A stretch of 64,000 bases of DNA from Frischella japonica (GCF_014489845.1 NZ_JABURY010000003.1:1-64000), one strand, 5' to 3'. Shown: positions 28,258 through 41,730, counted from the first letter of the stretch. The notes: a model not told the origin generated them from the sequence alone. Numbers and translations are program-made.

Positions 28258-29121
28258 TCATTTCTTTTGAGCTAATAACGTTGCAAACCGTAATCGTATG
28301 TGATTACCATTGTGATCTGTTTTATGTAATTGTTCAACATTTTCATTATACTCAATGATATTCCAGTTTTGATAATATTGACGTAATTCTTCTTTTTTAA
28401 AGGTAAATGGAAATGGTATGGAACAAGGGTAATCGGCAGTCGACATTGCGTTCACAATAAGATTGTAACCTTTTGAATTGGTTATATTCTGCATATTGTT
28501 AATGATATCTGAAATTCGATCTGGTTGTAAGAACATCATTACTGAAGTTGATATAATTAAGTCATATTGTCCAGTTAGATTTGCTTGATTGATGTCATAA
28601 ACTTTGGCTTTTATTTTTGTGAGATAGTCCTGTTTAATGATTTGATTGAGATTTTTAATACAATTTTCATTTTTATCGACAGCATCAACATCAAACTCAA
28701 ATAAGTTTAAATATAATGCGTTGCGTCCTGATCCACATCCTAAGTCTAATGCCTTACCTCCAGCTATAATTTTAGTCGCTTTGATCACATTGCTATGTGT
28801 TTGGGGTAAGCCATATTTCTTACGACAATAATCTTTTTTATCACAATAGAAAGATAGTTGGCATTCGATATCGTCTGATACAGTGACAATTTTATGGCGA
28901 TGTTGAGGTATGATAAACGGAGGTTGATTATCCACAGAAAAATAATGCATGCCAGTAATATTTCCAGTGTTATCCAAAGTTGCAAATTCCATTTCACCCT
29001 TAAAAATGGCTAGTTTTATCCAAGTTTCCTCATCTGTGCGGTTTGATTCTCTAAATATTTCTGGAATGGTATTTATGTACCAAATGGGAAAAGTTTTATA
29101 ATTGACTAGGTTTGCTATCAC
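28258..29121 (-). CDS. tehB: SAM-dependent methyltransferase TehB with N-terminal cupin-like domain
   Basis: TehB is a tellurite/selenite methyltransferase giving tellurite resistance. Residues about 1-95 form the small TehB/YeaR-like (DUF1971) domain; the methyltransferase domain follows with the SAM motif KALDLGCGSGRNALYL (123-138). The two-domain form, 287 aa, matches Haemophilus influenzae TehB; E. coli TehB has only the methyltransferase part (197 aa). The ends FTFKKEELRQYYQNWNIIEY and HIRLRFATLLAQKK also match. It stands alone, without tehA. The natural substrate is not known for certain. Confidence 0.92.
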   Translation of the reverse strand: MIANLVNYKTFPIWYINTIPEIFRESNRTDEETWIKLAIFKGEMEFATLDNTGNITGMHYFSVDNQPPFIIPQHRHKIVTVSDDIECQLSFYCDKKDYCRKKYGLPQTHSNVIKATKIIAGGKALDLGCGSGRNALYLNLFEFDVDAVDKNENCIKNLNQIIKQDYLTKIKAKVYDINQANLTGQYDLIISTSVMMFLQPDRISDIINNMQNITNSKGYNLIVNAMSTADYPCSIPFPFTFKKEELRQYYQNWNIIEYNENVEQLHKTDHNGNHIRLRFATLLAQKK

Positions 29122-29367
29122 TTTTCATATTCTCAATATTATATTAATTCGTTGAGCATTATAGGAGGATATTTAGACGTATGCCATTATTTTTTTTGAA
29201 ATTTTTGATATTTTACTGTGTTTTTTTTTATAAAAGCAAAAGAATAATTTGTGTTAGTCATGACATTATAAATGGGTTTTTTAACCTGTAAAAAATGATA
29301 AAGTTTTCAACATATTATTTTGATATTACGGGAATTGATATAAAAAACTTTATCATTTATATATTAT

Positions 29368-30327
29368 TTAAATGCTATTACCAACAGTGAACCACGCTTT
29401 ACGTGAATTAAGAATATCTTGTGCAGACATGACTTTTTTTCCGGATGGTTGTAATTGAGTAATATTTAAAATTCCTGCAGAGGTGGCAACTTGAATACCA
29501 TGCTTATCCGCTTGTATGATCGTGCCAGGTTCCTGCTTACAAGCTTTAAGTATTACATTGGCTTGCCAAACTTTTACTGGTGCTCCATTGATTTCAAAGT
29601 AACTTATTGGCCATGGATTAAAAGCACGAATGCAACGTTCAAGTTGTTCTGCAGGTAAATGCCAATCTAATTTAGCTTCTTGTTTTGAGAGTTTTGCCGC
29701 ATAAGTAACTTGTGATTGATCTTGTTTTTGTGGGTATATTTTTTTTTCGATGATTAGCGTTAAGGCTTTAAGTAAAGCCTCTGGACCTAGTTGAGCTAAT
29801 TTATCATACAATGAAGCACTGGTATCATGCTCTTCAATCATACATTTTTGTTTATATAACATGTCACCACTATCAAGCCCGGCATCCATTTGCATAATGG
29901 TTACGCCTGTTTCTTTATCGCCTGCCCAGCATGCTCGTTGAATTGGTGCAGCGCCACGCCATTTTGGTAATAGTGATCCATGAACATTGATACAACCAAG
30001 TTTTGGCATATCTAGTACAGCTTGCGGTAAAATTAATCCGTAAGCGACCACAATCATAATATCGGCATTAAGTTCAGCAATCATTTGTTGATTTGTTAGT
30101 TCTTTTAGCGTTGCGGGTTGGTAAACTGGTATATGATGTTGTAGGGCTAGTTGTTTTACCGGACTTGCTGTGATTTTATTTCCTCGACCTGCCGGTTTGT
30201 CTGGTTGAGTAAATACCGCTATGACTTGATGTGAAGAATCAAGAAGTGCTTGTAAATGTTTTGCTGCAAAATCGGGTGTACCAGCAAAAATAATTTTTAG
30301 AGGTTGTTTTATGTTATGTTCTATCAT
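29368..30327 (-). CDS. fmt: Methionyl-tRNA formyltransferase Fmt
   Basis: Fmt formylates Met-tRNAfMet using 10-formyltetrahydrofolate. The catalytic core is clear: N114 and H116 in [20 protein letters not shown], and [13 protein letters not shown] with the catalytic aspartate region. The C-terminal OB domain binds tRNA (about 210-315). Length 319 aa against 315. def, its usual operon partner, is absent; an SLC13 permease lies 205 bases upstream instead. AGGT precedes the ATG. Confidence 0.97.
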   Translation of the reverse strand: MIEHNIKQPLKIIFAGTPDFAAKHLQALLDSSHQVIAVFTQPDKPAGRGNKITASPVKQLALQHHIPVYQPATLKELTNQQMIAELNADIMIVVAYGLILPQAVLDMPKLGCINVHGSLLPKWRGAAPIQRACWAGDKETGVTIMQMDAGLDSGDMLYKQKCMIEEHDTSASLYDKLAQLGPEALLKALTLIIEKKIYPQKQDQSQVTYAAKLSKQEAKLDWHLPAEQLERCIRAFNPWPISYFEINGAPVKVWQANVILKACKQEPGTIIQADKHGIQVATSAGILNITQLQPSGKKVMSAQDILNSRKAWFTVGNSI

Positions 30328-30532
30328 GATAATTACCTGTTATTCTTTGAAGAATGTATAACTCTTCTCTATTTTGTCGTTAACTAGTATATACTTAAAT
30401 GTTATTGATTTGCAGTTATCAGTTTAAGTTAGAACAATATTTATGAGGCCAAAGATTGGTATTTTTTAGCTCAATGTTACCCATTGAGCTAATTAAACAT
30501 AGTTGTTAACTGAGGATAACCCATAAAATTAC

Positions 30533-32428
30533 TTAAAATGGAAAAAAGAGTGGGACTAAGAGAATATCAACAATAAGAACTAGAAAGGTCAATGGTACGC
30601 CAACTTTAACAAAATCACCAAAACTATAACCACCTGGAGCAACAATCATGGTTTTTACCGGTGACGAAACCGGTGTAATAAATGATGCTGAAGTGGCAAT
30701 GGCTACTGTCATAGCAAATGGGTATGGAGAATATCCAAACCCAAGTGCAATATTGATGGCAATTGGTGCAATTAAAATTGCTGTCGCGGTGTTAGTAATA
30801 AATAATCCCACCACAGAACAGAGTAAAAAAATGAAAGTTAATGCGACATATGGTCCATAACCAGAAAGATGTTGTTTGAGTAAATCTGAGAATAAATTAA
30901 TACCACCTGTTTTATTGAGTGCTAGAGCGAAAGGCATCATACCGATAATTAAAATTAAACTAGGCCAGTGAATCGACTTATAAGCGCTTGTCATATCAAT
31001 ACAGCGCGTAAGTCCCATTAATAAACAAGTTATCAATGCTGCTACGACATTTGGCACAATACCGCTTACCATTAATACAATCATGATGGTAAGATTAATT
31101 AATGCCGCAATGGCTTGTGAACTTGCCGGCGCTACATCATCCATATCTGCGGGAAAATCTAACACGACGAAATCATTTGTTTTCGTTTGTAATTTGCGAA
31201 TGGATCCCCAATCGCCACAGACTAATAATGTATCACTAATTTGTAATTTTTCTTCAAATAAGTTATTCGCTTCAATTGGAGCATGGTTACGACGAATACC
31301 GATTACCGTGAGGAAATATTTGCTGCGAAAATCGATTTCATTCAATGTTTTTCCATATAATGATGATTCTGGTAATAGTGCTACTTCCGCCATACCAACT
31401 TCTTTTACTTGATCAGAAAAATATTCGCCACGTAGCACTTTAGGTTCTAAAGAATAAGCCGCTAGGAAATTACGATAATCGGCATCAGAATGACAGAAAT
31501 CCAATAGCAGCACATCACCTTCACGAAATTCAGTCATACTATTGACCGGTATTAAGACTTTTCTAAATTTACGCCAACGTTCTATCCCAATTACGTTAAC
31601 ATCTTGTTGACTCCTAAGATGGAGACTATCGAGCGTTTTACCTATAAAAGATGAACCAGGTAATATTTGAGCTCGGTGGGCTCTACCAGACAATTTATAT
31701 TCTCGAATTAAATCGGTTATCTGTCTACGCGCTGGCGATTGTTGTAATTCATTAGCGGTTTTTTTCGATATGAGCCAATTGCGACTAATAATACAGTAGA
31801 TAATGCCAACCGCTAATACTCCCAGACCAATTGGTGTAATAGAAAAAAATTTGAACTCTTCAAGTGTCGCTCGTTCTAACTCACTGTTAACAACTAAATT
31901 TGGTGGCGTAGCTACTAATGTCATCATGCCACTAATTAATGCAGCAATACATAATGGCATCATTAATTTTTTTACATGTATACCTGAATGAGTGGCAATA
32001 CTGATAACAACGGGAATAAAAATCGCTACAACACCGGTGGAACTCATTACCGATCCTAATAAAGCGACAGCTAACATAATGAGGATAATAATCCGAATAT
32101 CATTCTTACCGGCTACTTTTAAGATGTATTCACTCATCTGATAAGAGATACCGGTTCTAACAAGACTCTCACCAATAATAAATAATAAAGCGATCAAGAC
32201 AATATTAGGGTCACTAAAGCCAGACAATGCTTCGCTAGGTGTTAAAACACCGGTCATTATAATAGCGGTTATAGCAAGTAGTGCAATAATATCCATACGT
32301 AACTTGGTAAAAGAAAATAGGATAATAACGACGAATAATAAGCTACAAGTTGTCAGTAATTGGTAGTGCTCTGCTAATGCGGGAGGTAACAGAGAAAGCA
32401 ATTCTTGGGTAATAGAAGATAGTTTCAA
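30533..32428 (-). CDS. SLC13-family permease with two TrkA-C (RCK-C) domains
   Basis: A 631-aa membrane protein of the SLC13/DASS (ArsB/NhaD-like) superfamily. The N-terminal half (about 20-215) has membrane segments with SSTGVVAIFIPVV and VATPPNLVVNSEL. A soluble middle (about 235-420) holds two TrkA-C/RCK-C domains, each with a family-like start (AQILPGSSFIGKTLDSLHLR and ALLPESSLYGKTLNEIDFRS). The C-terminal half (about 435-631) has more membrane segments with FITNTATAILIAPIAIN and TPVSSPVKTMIVAPGGY. The layout is like that of E. coli YfbS. Probable anion transport (dicarboxylate or sulfate) gated by a ligand on the RCK domains; substrate unknown. Confidence 0.88.
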   Translation of the reverse strand: MKLSSITQELLSLLPPALAEHYQLLTTCSLLFVVIILFSFTKLRMDIIALLAITAIIMTGVLTPSEALSGFSDPNIVLIALLFIIGESLVRTGISYQMSEYILKVAGKNDIRIIILIMLAVALLGSVMSSTGVVAIFIPVVISIATHSGIHVKKLMMPLCIAALISGMMTLVATPPNLVVNSELERATLEEFKFFSITPIGLGVLAVGIIYCIISRNWLISKKTANELQQSPARRQITDLIREYKLSGRAHRAQILPGSSFIGKTLDSLHLRSQQDVNVIGIERWRKFRKVLIPVNSMTEFREGDVLLLDFCHSDADYRNFLAAYSLEPKVLRGEYFSDQVKEVGMAEVALLPESSLYGKTLNEIDFRSKYFLTVIGIRRNHAPIEANNLFEEKLQISDTLLVCGDWGSIRKLQTKTNDFVVLDFPADMDDVAPASSQAIAALINLTIMIVLMVSGIVPNVVAALITCLLMGLTRCIDMTSAYKSIHWPSLILIIGMMPFALALNKTGGINLFSDLLKQHLSGYGPYVALTFIFLLCSVVGLFITNTATAILIAPIAINIALGFGYSPYPFAMTVAIATSASFITPVSSPVKTMIVAPGGYSFGDFVKVGVPLTFLVLIVDILLVPLFFPF

Positions 32429-32782
32429 AATGAGATCATTTTATTATGTGATTTTTACCATATCATACCGTAACTAAATATTCTTGAGCAAGCTAAACAA
32501 TATTAGTATAAAAAATAAACTAACATATCTTTTATCGCTGCTTTATTATCAACATTTGATGCTAATAAAATGAAATAACCACGATACGGCATGGATTTTT
32601 GGTTCATTAATGTTTAAGAAGAGAGAAACAGATATTTATTATTACTGATAAATTATATAAAAATCGATAATATTCAATTTGTTAATTTAAAGTATAATTC
32701 ATGTTGATTTTAATAAATTATTGATTAGCCAAATAGAATCAATTTTGCACAATTAAACAGTTGCATTGATTCGCTTTTTCAG
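32429..32782. other. Intergenic region upstream of the S10 promoter
   Basis: About 350 AT-rich bases between the divergent permease gene and the S10 operon promoter. I see no gene, hairpin terminator or clear operator in it. The S10 promoter -35 (TTGCAT) lies at its right end, 32761-32766. Confidence 0.5.
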
Positions 32783-32788
32783 TATAAT
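32761..32788 (+). promoter_or_regulatory. S10 operon promoter
   Basis: -35 TTGCAT (32761-32766), 16-base spacer, perfect -10 TATAAT (32783-32788). Transcription would start near 32795, giving a leader of about 169 bases before rpsJ, close to the length of the E. coli S10 leader. Confidence 0.8.
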
Positions 32789-32794
32789 ACTCGG

Positions 32795-33275
<481 letters not shown>

Positions 33276-33308
33276 TTCTGGGCTGAAAAGGATTAAGAGG
33301 TCGAAACA

Positions 33309-33935
33309 ATGATTGGTTTAGTCGGTCGAAAAGTGGGAATGACACGAATCTTCACAGAAGAGGGTGTTTCAATTCCTGTAACCGTAATTGAAGTTGAAGC
33401 TAACCGTGTTACTCAAGTGAAAAATATTGAGAAGGATGGTTATCAAGCGATTCAGGTTACTACTGGTAGCAAAAAAGCTAGCCGTGTAAATAAACCTGAA
33501 GCAGGTCATTTTGCTAAGGCTGGTGTTGAAGCTGGTCGTGGTTTATGGGAATTCCGTTTTGAAGAAGGCGAATTCACTGTAGGTCAAAGCATTAATGTCG
33601 ATATTTTTACTGACGTTAAAAAAGTTGATGTTACTGGTACATCTAAAGGTAAAGGATTCGCTGGCGTTACAAAACGTTGGAATTTCCGTACTCAGGATGC
33701 TACACATGGTAACTCTTTGGCACACCGTGGACATGGTTCTATCGGTCAAAACCAAACTCCTGGTAAAGTGTTCAAAGGTCGTAAAATGGCAGGTCACCTA
33801 GGTAATGAACGAGTAACTGTTCAAAACTTAGATATTGTACGTGTTGATGCAGAGCGTAACCTTTTATTAATTAAAGGTGCTGTTCCAGGTGCAATCAATA
33901 GTGACGTAATTGTTAAACCAGCGATTAAAGCTTAA
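33309..33935 (+). CDS. rplC: 50S ribosomal protein L3 (uL3)
   Basis: L3 binds the 3' part of 23S rRNA early in assembly; its long loop reaches the peptidyl-transferase centre. Here 208 aa. The loop [20 protein letters not shown] holds the glutamine that PrmB methylates in E. coli. GAGG precedes the ATG; it lies 33 bases after rpsJ. Confidence 0.99.
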   Translation: MIGLVGRKVGMTRIFTEEGVSIPVTVIEVEANRVTQVKNIEKDGYQAIQVTTGSKKASRVNKPEAGHFAKAGVEAGRGLWEFRFEEGEFTVGQSINVDIFTDVKKVDVTGTSKGKGFAGVTKRWNFRTQDATHGNSLAHRGHGSIGQNQTPGKVFKGRKMAGHLGNERVTVQNLDIVRVDAERNLLLIKGAVPGAINSDVIVKPAIKA

Positions 33936-33951
33936 CGTCGAGGAGATAGAA

Positions 33952-34566
33952 ATGGAATTAGTAGTTAAAGACGCGCAAGCGCTTTCTGTTTCAGAAACTA
34001 CCTTCGGACGTGATTTTAATGAAGCATTAGTTCACCAAGTTGTTGTTGCATATGCATCAGGAGCTCGTCAAGGAACTCGTGGTCAAAAAACTCGTGCAGA
34101 AGTAGCTGGTTCTGGCAAAAAACCATGGCGTCAAAAAGGTACTGGTCGCGCTCGTTCAGGTTCTGTAAAGAGCCCTATCTGGCGTAGTGGTGGTGTAACA
34201 TTTGCAGCAAAACCACAAGATCATAGCCAAAAAGTTAACCGTAAAATGTATCGTGGTGCACTAAAGAGTATTTTCTCTGAGTTAGTGCGTCAAGATCGTT
34301 TAGTGGTAGTTGAGAAATTCACTGTAGAAGCTCCTAAGACTAAATTATTAATTCAGAAATTAAAAGCAATGGATCTTAATGATGTATTGATTATTTCTTC
34401 TGAAATTGATGAAAATCTTTTCTTAGCTTCACGTAATATCTATAAAGTTGATGTGCGTGATGTTGCTGGTATTGATCCAGTTAGCTTAATTGCATTTGAA
34501 AAAGTTCTCATGACTGTTGATGCAGTGAAACAAGTTGAGGCAATGTTAGAGGAGAAAGTAGCATGA
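33952..34566 (+). CDS. rplD: 50S ribosomal protein L4 (uL4)
   Basis: L4 lines the exit tunnel and represses its own S10 operon through the leader. The frame opens earlier at 33910 inside rplC, but [22 protein letters not shown] is the family start with GAGGAG before it, so I use 33952 (204 aa; E. coli 201). The tunnel loop [20 protein letters not shown] is intact. The stop overlaps rplW by four bases. Confidence 0.98.
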   Translation: MELVVKDAQALSVSETTFGRDFNEALVHQVVVAYASGARQGTRGQKTRAEVAGSGKKPWRQKGTGRARSGSVKSPIWRSGGVTFAAKPQDHSQKVNRKMYRGALKSIFSELVRQDRLVVVEKFTVEAPKTKLLIQKLKAMDLNDVLIISSEIDENLFLASRNIYKVDVRDVAGIDPVSLIAFEKVLMTVDAVKQVEAMLEEKVA

Positions 34567-34865
34567 TTCTAGAAGAGCGTCTGCTTAAAGTCCTGCGTGC
34601 ACCTCATGTTTCTGAAAAAGCATCTCTTTCAATGGAGAAAAATAACACATTAGTGTTAAAAGTTGCTAAAGATGCTACTAAGAAAGAGATCAAAGCCGCA
34701 GTTGAACAACTATTTGAAGTTAAGGTAAACGATGTTAATACTTTAGTTGTAAAAGGTAAAGTAAAACGTCGTGGTCAACAAATTGGTCGTCGTAGCGACT
34801 GGAAAAAAGCTTACGTCACTTTAGCTGAAGGTCAAAATTTAGACCTTGCAGGCGTCGCTGAGTAA
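34563..34865 (+). CDS. rplW: 50S ribosomal protein L23 (uL23)
   Basis: L23 sits at the tunnel exit and is the docking site for trigger factor and SRP. The 100-aa sequence begins [20 protein letters not shown] and keeps the rRNA-binding [19 protein letters not shown]. Its ATG overlaps the rplD stop (ATGA), implying coupled translation. Confidence 0.99.
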   Translation: MILEERLLKVLRAPHVSEKASLSMEKNNTLVLKVAKDATKKEIKAAVEQLFEVKVNDVNTLVVKGKVKRRGQQIGRRSDWKKAYVTLAEGQNLDLAGVAE

Positions 34866-34883
34866 TTCGGAGGAGTAAGAACA

Positions 34884-35708
34884 ATGGCAGTTGTTAAGTG
34901 TAAACCTACATCTCCGGGTCGTCGCCACGTTGTTAAAGTGGTTAACCCAGAGTTGCATAAAGGTAAACCTTATGCACCTTTGCTCGATGCAAAGAGCAAA
35001 ACTGGTGGTCGCAATAATAATGGACGTATTACTACTCGCCATATCGGTGGTGGTCATAAACAACATTATCGTATTGTTGATTTTAAACGTAATAAAGATG
35101 GTATTCCTGCTACAGTTGAGCGTTTGGAATATGATCCAAATCGTAGTGCGAATATTGCGTTAGTTTTATATAAAGACGGTGAACGTCGTTATATTCTAGC
35201 TCCAAAAGGCTTAAAAGCCGGAGATCAGATCCAATCTGGTGTTGATGCATCGATTAAAACAGGTAACTGTTTACCAATGCGTAATATCCCTGTTGGTTCT
35301 ACCGTGCACAATATTGAAATGAAACCTGGTAAAGGCGGACAGCTTGCTCGTTCTGCTGGTAGCTATGTTCAAATCATTGCACGTGAAGGTTCATATGTAA
35401 CACTTCGTCTTCGTTCTGGCGAAATGCGTAAAGTATTATCTGATTGTCGTGCTACTATTGGTGAAGTTGGCAATTCAGAACATATGCTTCGCGTATTAGG
35501 TAAAGCTGGTGCAACACGTTGGCGTGGCGTTCGTCCTACTGTTCGTGGTACGGCGATGAACCCAGTAGATCACCCACATGGTGGTGGTGAAGGTCGTAAC
35601 TTTGGTAAACATCCTGTGTCTCCATGGGGTCAAAAAGCCAAAGGATTGAAAACGCGTAGCAACAAACGTACTGATAAGTATATTGTTCGCCATCGCAATA
35701 AGAAATAA
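34884..35708 (+). CDS. rplB: 50S ribosomal protein L2 (uL2)
   Basis: L2 is needed for subunit joining and peptidyl transfer. The 274-aa protein keeps the conserved C-terminal [13 protein letters not shown] with the histidine long linked to peptidyl-transferase function. AGGAG precedes the ATG; 18 bases after rplW. Confidence 0.99.
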   Translation: MAVVKCKPTSPGRRHVVKVVNPELHKGKPYAPLLDAKSKTGGRNNNGRITTRHIGGGHKQHYRIVDFKRNKDGIPATVERLEYDPNRSANIALVLYKDGERRYILAPKGLKAGDQIQSGVDASIKTGNCLPMRNIPVGSTVHNIEMKPGKGGQLARSAGSYVQIIAREGSYVTLRLRSGEMRKVLSDCRATIGEVGNSEHMLRVLGKAGATRWRGVRPTVRGTAMNPVDHPHGGGEGRNFGKHPVSPWGQKAKGLKTRSNKRTDKYIVRHRNKK

Positions 35709-36005
<297 letters not shown>

Positions 36006-36009
36006 GTAG

Positions 36010-36351
<342 letters not shown>

Positions 36352-36366
36352 GTCTGGAGAATAGCA

Positions 36367-37068
36367 ATGGGTCAAAAAGTAAATCCAAATGGTATCCGAT
36401 TAGGTATTGTCAAACCTTGGACATCTACCTGGTATGCAGATACAAAAGAATTCGCTGATAATTTAGAAGGCGATTTTAAAGTACGCCAATTTCTAAATAA
36501 AGAATTAGCACAAGCGTCAATCTCGAAGATCGTGATCGAGCGTCCAGCTAAGAGCATCCGTGTGACTATTCATACTGCTCGCCCTGGTATCGTAATCGGT
36601 AAAAAAGGTGAAGACGTAGAAAAATTGCGTAATACCGTAGCGAGCATTGCTGGTGTACCTGCACAGATTAACATTGCCGAAGTTCGTAAGCCTGAGCTTG
36701 ATGCAAAATTAGTTGCTGACAGTATCACTGCTCAATTAGAACGTCGTGTTATGTTCCGTCGTGCAATGAAACGTGCAGTACAAAATGCTATGAAAGCTGG
36801 TGCTAAAGGTATCAAAGTTGAAGTTAGTGGCCGTTTAGGCGGAGCAGAAATTGCTCGTAGCGAATGGTATCGTGAAGGTCGTGTACCATTACATACACTT
36901 CGTGCAGACATTGACTATGGACTTTCAGAAGCACTAACTACTTATGGTATTATTGGTGTTAAAGTGTGGATCTTCAAAGGTGAGATCCTTGGTGGTATGG
37001 CTGCCGTTGAACAAGTAGAAAAACCTGCTGCTCAACCGAAAAAGCAGCGTAAAGGCCGAAAACAATAA
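36367..37068 (+). CDS. rpsC: 30S ribosomal protein S3 (uS3)
   Basis: S3 lines the mRNA entry channel and contributes to helicase activity. The 233-aa protein starts [18 protein letters not shown]; the KH motif [13 protein letters not shown] is at about residues 76-88 and RREGRVPLH-like region ([19 protein letters not shown]) is conserved. The C-terminal tail is Lys/Gln-rich. 15 bases after rplV. Confidence 0.99.
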   Translation: MGQKVNPNGIRLGIVKPWTSTWYADTKEFADNLEGDFKVRQFLNKELAQASISKIVIERPAKSIRVTIHTARPGIVIGKKGEDVEKLRNTVASIAGVPAQINIAEVRKPELDAKLVADSITAQLERRVMFRRAMKRAVQNAMKAGAKGIKVEVSGRLGGAEIARSEWYREGRVPLHTLRADIDYGLSEALTTYGIIGVKVWIFKGEILGGMAAVEQVEKPAAQPKKQRKGRKQ

Positions 37069-37491
<423 letters not shown>

Positions 37492-37683
37492 ATGAAAGCA
37501 AAAGAGCTACGCGAAAAAAGCGTTGAAGAGTTAAATACTGAACTTCTAGACAAATTACGTGAGCAATTTAACTTACGTATGCAGTTAGCAAGCGGTCAGT
37601 TACAACAAACTCATTTAGTTAAACAAGTGCGTCGTGATATCGCACGAATCAAAACGTTATTAACTGAAAAGGCGGGTGCGTAA
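37492..37683 (+). CDS. rpmC: 50S ribosomal protein L29 (uL29)
   Basis: L29 is a small two-helix protein at the tunnel exit next to L23. The 63-aa sequence starts [19 protein letters not shown]. It begins right after the rplP stop with no gap, and its stop shares one base with the rpsQ start (TAATG), so the three are tightly coupled. Confidence 0.99.
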   Translation: MKAKELREKSVEELNTELLDKLREQFNLRMQLASGQLQQTHLVKQVRRDIARIKTLLTEKAGA

Positions 37684-37937
37684 TGACTACTAATGTTCGT
37701 ACTCAGCAAGGTCGTGTGATCAGTGACAAAATGGATAAATCTATCGTGGTTGCTATCGAACGTAAAGTGAAACATCCATTATATGGTAAGTTCATTAAAC
37801 GTACGACTAAATTGCATGTACATGATGAGAATAACGAGTGTGGAATTGGTGATACTGTAGAAATTAAGGAATGCCGTCCACTATCTAAGACTAAGTCTTG
37901 GACTCTTGTTCGAGTTGTTGAAAAGGCAGTTATTTAA
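37683..37937 (+). CDS. rpsQ: 30S ribosomal protein S17 (uS17)
   Basis: S17 is a primary 16S rRNA binder with an OB fold. 84 aa, with [20 protein letters not shown] and [18 protein letters not shown] as in E. coli. It is the last gene of the S10 operon; a palindromic terminator follows 30 bases after the stop. Confidence 0.99.
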   Translation: MTTNVRTQQGRVISDKMDKSIVVAIERKVKHPLYGKFIKRTTKLHVHDENNECGIGDTVEIKECRPLSKTKSWTLVRVVEKAVI

Positions 37938-37967
37938 TCTAATCGATTAAAAATTGCACACAATATC

Positions 37968-37997
37968 ATAAACGGCTAATATTAGCCGTTTATTTTA
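37968..37997 (+). terminator. Terminator between the S10 and spc operons
   Basis: A perfect 26-base inverted repeat, ATAAACGGCTAAT followed at once by its reverse complement (37968-37993), then TTTAT. The middle four or so bases would form the loop. It separates rpsQ from the spc promoter. Confidence 0.75.
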
Positions 37998-38020
37998 TAC
38001 TACCCATTTTATTTGAGTGG

Positions 38021-38029
38021 TGTTATACT
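38021..38029 (+). promoter_or_regulatory. spc operon promoter (extended -10)
   Basis: TG-T-TATACT at 38021-38029 is an extended -10 element; no good -35 lies upstream. It is 106 bases before rplN, leaving a leader of roughly 100 bases. Confidence 0.6.
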
Positions 38030-38113
38030 AGGCGCCCTCATGTAAGTGGGATTTTTTGGTTGTCTATTCTTATCCATGGTAGTTGAGGTGGATGAAGGTA
38101 GATTAGACAATAA

Positions 38114-38506
<393 letters not shown>

Positions 38507-38516
38507 GGAGCGGGTA

Positions 38517-38831
38517 ATGGCAGCGAAAATCCGTCGAGAAGATGAAGTTATCGTGTTAACCGGTAAAGATAAAGGTAAGCGCGGTAAAGTTAAAAGCGTT
38601 TTGTCTACAGGCAAAGTGATTGTTGAAGGTATAAATTTGGTGAAAAAACATCAAAAACCAGTACCGCAACTAAACCAAGAAGGTGGGATTGTTGAGAAAG
38701 AAGCAGCTATTAATGTTTCTAACGTAGCAATCTACAATAGTGCTACAGGCAAAGCAGATCGCGTAGGCTTTCGTTTTGAAGACGGTAAAAAAGTCCGTTT
38801 TTATAAGTCTACTAATGAAATAATTAAGTAA
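38517..38831 (+). CDS. rplX: 50S ribosomal protein L24 (uL24)
   Basis: L24 is one of the two assembly-initiator proteins of the 50S subunit. 104 aa, with the KOW motif ([20 protein letters not shown], residues about 9-28). AGGAG precedes the ATG; ten bases after rplN. Confidence 0.99.
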   Translation: MAAKIRREDEVIVLTGKDKGKRGKVKSVLSTGKVIVEGINLVKKHQKPVPQLNQEGGIVEKEAAINVSNVAIYNSATGKADRVGFRFEDGKKVRFYKSTNEIIK

Positions 38832-38844
38832 TTTGGAGTGTACG

Positions 38845-38892
38845 ATGGCGAAACTGCATGATTACTACAATGCACAGGTAGTAAATAAACTG
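38845..38892 (+). promoter_or_regulatory. Putative S8 translational repressor site in the rplE start
   Basis: The mRNA over the first codons of rplE can form the stem TTACTAC/GTAGTAA (38862-38868, 38878-38884). The stretch GCGAAACTGCATGATTACTA is the same as the S8 target at the start of E. coli rplE as I recall it. In E. coli, S8 binds there, imitating its 16S site, and represses the spc operon. S8 (rpsH) is encoded two genes downstream. Confidence 0.6.
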
Positions 38893-39384
38893 CAAGAACA
38901 GTTTGGCTACAAATCTGTCATGCAAGTCCCTCGGATCGAAAAGATCACCTTGAATATGGGTGTGGGTGAAGCTATTACTGATAAGAAATTATTAGATAAT
39001 GCAGTTGCAGATCTTACTGCAATCAGTGGTCAAAAACCACTTGTCACTAAAGCACGCAAATCAGTTGCTGGTTTTAAAATCCGTCAAGGGTATCCTATTG
39101 GTTGTAAAGTCACACTACGTGGTGAACGTATGTGGGAATTTTTTGAACGTTTAGTTTATATTGCTTTACCTCGTACTCGAGATTTTCGTGGTTTAAGCGC
39201 AAAATCTTTCGATGGTCGTGGTAACTATAGTATGGGTATCCGTGAGCAAATCGTTTTCCCTGAAATCGATTACGATAAAGTTGATCGTGTTCGTGGTTTA
39301 GATATTACTATTACCACTACCGCACAATCAGATGAAGAAGGCCGCGCATTATTGTCAGCCTTTAACTTTCCATTTCGTAAGTAA
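38845..39384 (+). CDS. rplE: 50S ribosomal protein L5 (uL5)
   Basis: L5 binds 5S rRNA with L18 and L25 and contacts P-site tRNA. The frame opens four codons earlier, but [13 protein letters not shown] is the family start with TTGGAG before it, so I use 38845 (179 aa, equal to E. coli). Its first codons also form an S8-type hairpin (see 38845-38892). Confidence 0.98.
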   Translation: MAKLHDYYNAQVVNKLQEQFGYKSVMQVPRIEKITLNMGVGEAITDKKLLDNAVADLTAISGQKPLVTKARKSVAGFKIRQGYPIGCKVTLRGERMWEFFERLVYIALPRTRDFRGLSAKSFDGRGNYSMGIREQIVFPEIDYDKVDRVRGLDITITTTAQSDEEGRALLSAFNFPFRK

Positions 39385-39390
39385 AGGTAG

Positions 39391-39705
<315 letters not shown>

Positions 39706-39722
39706 TCAGAGGAGTGTTATAG

Positions 39723-40115
<393 letters not shown>

Positions 40116-40126
40116 GGGAGAAAAAA

Positions 40127-40660
40127 ATGTCTCGTGTTGCAAAAGCACCTGTCGTTGTTCCTGCTGGCGTAGAGGTAAAACTCAATGGTCAGGAAATTAC
40201 GATTAAAGGTAAAAATGGCGAGTTATCTCGTTCTATTAATAATGCTGTTGTTATTAGCCAAGAAGCAAGCGAAATTAAATTTGCTCCACGTAAAGGTGCA
40301 GCAGATGCTTGGGCTCAAGCAGGTACTGCAAGAGCATTAGTTAATGCAATGGTGATTGGTGTTACTACCGGATTCACAAAAAAACTTCAGCTAGTTGGTG
40401 TCGGTTATCGTGCACAACTAAAAGGTAATTCAATCGGATTATCACTAGGATATTCACATCCAATTGAACATGTATTACCTGCAGGTGTAACCGCTGAATG
40501 TCCATCTCAAACTGAAATTATCCTGAAAAGTGCTGATAAACAGTTAATTGGGCAAGTCGCTGCAGATATCCGTGCTTATCGTCGTCCTGAACCTTATAAA
40601 GGTAAAGGTGTTCGTTACGCAGACGAAGTCGTGCGTACTAAAGAAGCTAAGAAGAAGTAA
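40127..40660 (+). CDS. rplF: 50S ribosomal protein L6 (uL6)
   Basis: L6 sits near the factor-binding centre. 177 aa, with the double L6 fold and the conserved [14 protein letters not shown] (residues about 156-169). 11 bases after rpsH. Confidence 0.99.
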   Translation: MSRVAKAPVVVPAGVEVKLNGQEITIKGKNGELSRSINNAVVISQEASEIKFAPRKGAADAWAQAGTARALVNAMVIGVTTGFTKKLQLVGVGYRAQLKGNSIGLSLGYSHPIEHVLPAGVTAECPSQTEIILKSADKQLIGQVAADIRAYRRPEPYKGKGVRYADEVVRTKEAKKK

Positions 40661-40669
40661 GGTAACACT

Positions 40670-41023
40670 ATGGATAAGAAATCATCTCGTATCCGTCGTG
40701 CGACGAAAGCACGTAGTAAGATGCGTGAGTTATTGGCAACACGTCTTGTTGTTCACCGTACTCCGCGTCACATTTATGCGCAAATCATTGCACCAAACGG
40801 ATCTGAAGTTCTGGCAGCTGCTTCTACTTTAGAAAAAGCTATCAGTGAAAATTTAAAATATACCGGAAACAAAGAAGCTGCGGCAGCTGTAGGTAAAGCT
40901 ATTGCTGAACGTGCATTGGCAAAAGATATTAAAGATGTTGCTTTTGATCGTTCTGGTTTCCAATATCATGGTCGAGTTCAGGCGCTAGCAGAAGCTGCTC
41001 GCGAAGCTGGCCTACAGTTCTAA
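40670..41023 (+). CDS. rplR: 50S ribosomal protein L18 (uL18)
   Basis: L18 carries 5S rRNA into the 50S subunit. 117 aa; [20 protein letters not shown] and [20 protein letters not shown] are typical. Nine bases after rplF. Confidence 0.99.
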   Translation: MDKKSSRIRRATKARSKMRELLATRLVVHRTPRHIYAQIIAPNGSEVLAAASTLEKAISENLKYTGNKEAAAAVGKAIAERALAKDIKDVAFDRSGFQYHGRVQALAEAAREAGLQF

Positions 41024-41028
41024 GGTAG

Positions 41029-41538
<510 letters not shown>

Positions 41539-41544
41539 TGAACC

Positions 41545-41724
41545 ATGGCTAAAACGATTAAAATCACACAAACACGTAGTTCTATTGGACGTTTACCGAA
41601 GCATAAAGCGACGTTGCGTGGACTAGGATTACGAGGCATTGGTCATACTGTTGAGCGTGAGGATACTCCTGCGATGCGCGGTATGGTTAACCAAGTTTAC
41701 TACATGGTTAAAGTAGAGGAGTAA
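41545..41724 (+). CDS. rpmD: 50S ribosomal protein L30 (uL30)
   Basis: A 59-aa gene between rpsE and rplO that is easily missed because of its size. The translation starts [20 protein letters not shown] and ends [10 protein letters not shown], clearly L30 (E. coli 59 aa). It begins six bases after the rpsE stop and ends six before rplO. Confidence 0.98.
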   Translation: MAKTIKITQTRSSIGRLPKHKATLRGLGLRGIGHTVEREDTPAMRGMVNQVYYMVKVEE

Positions 41725-41730
41725 TAAGTA

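Noticed and set aside
33595-33801. Frame inside rplC and similar frames within other ribosomal genes
   Set aside because: They are shadows of highly conserved genes in another frame, with no ribosome binding site.
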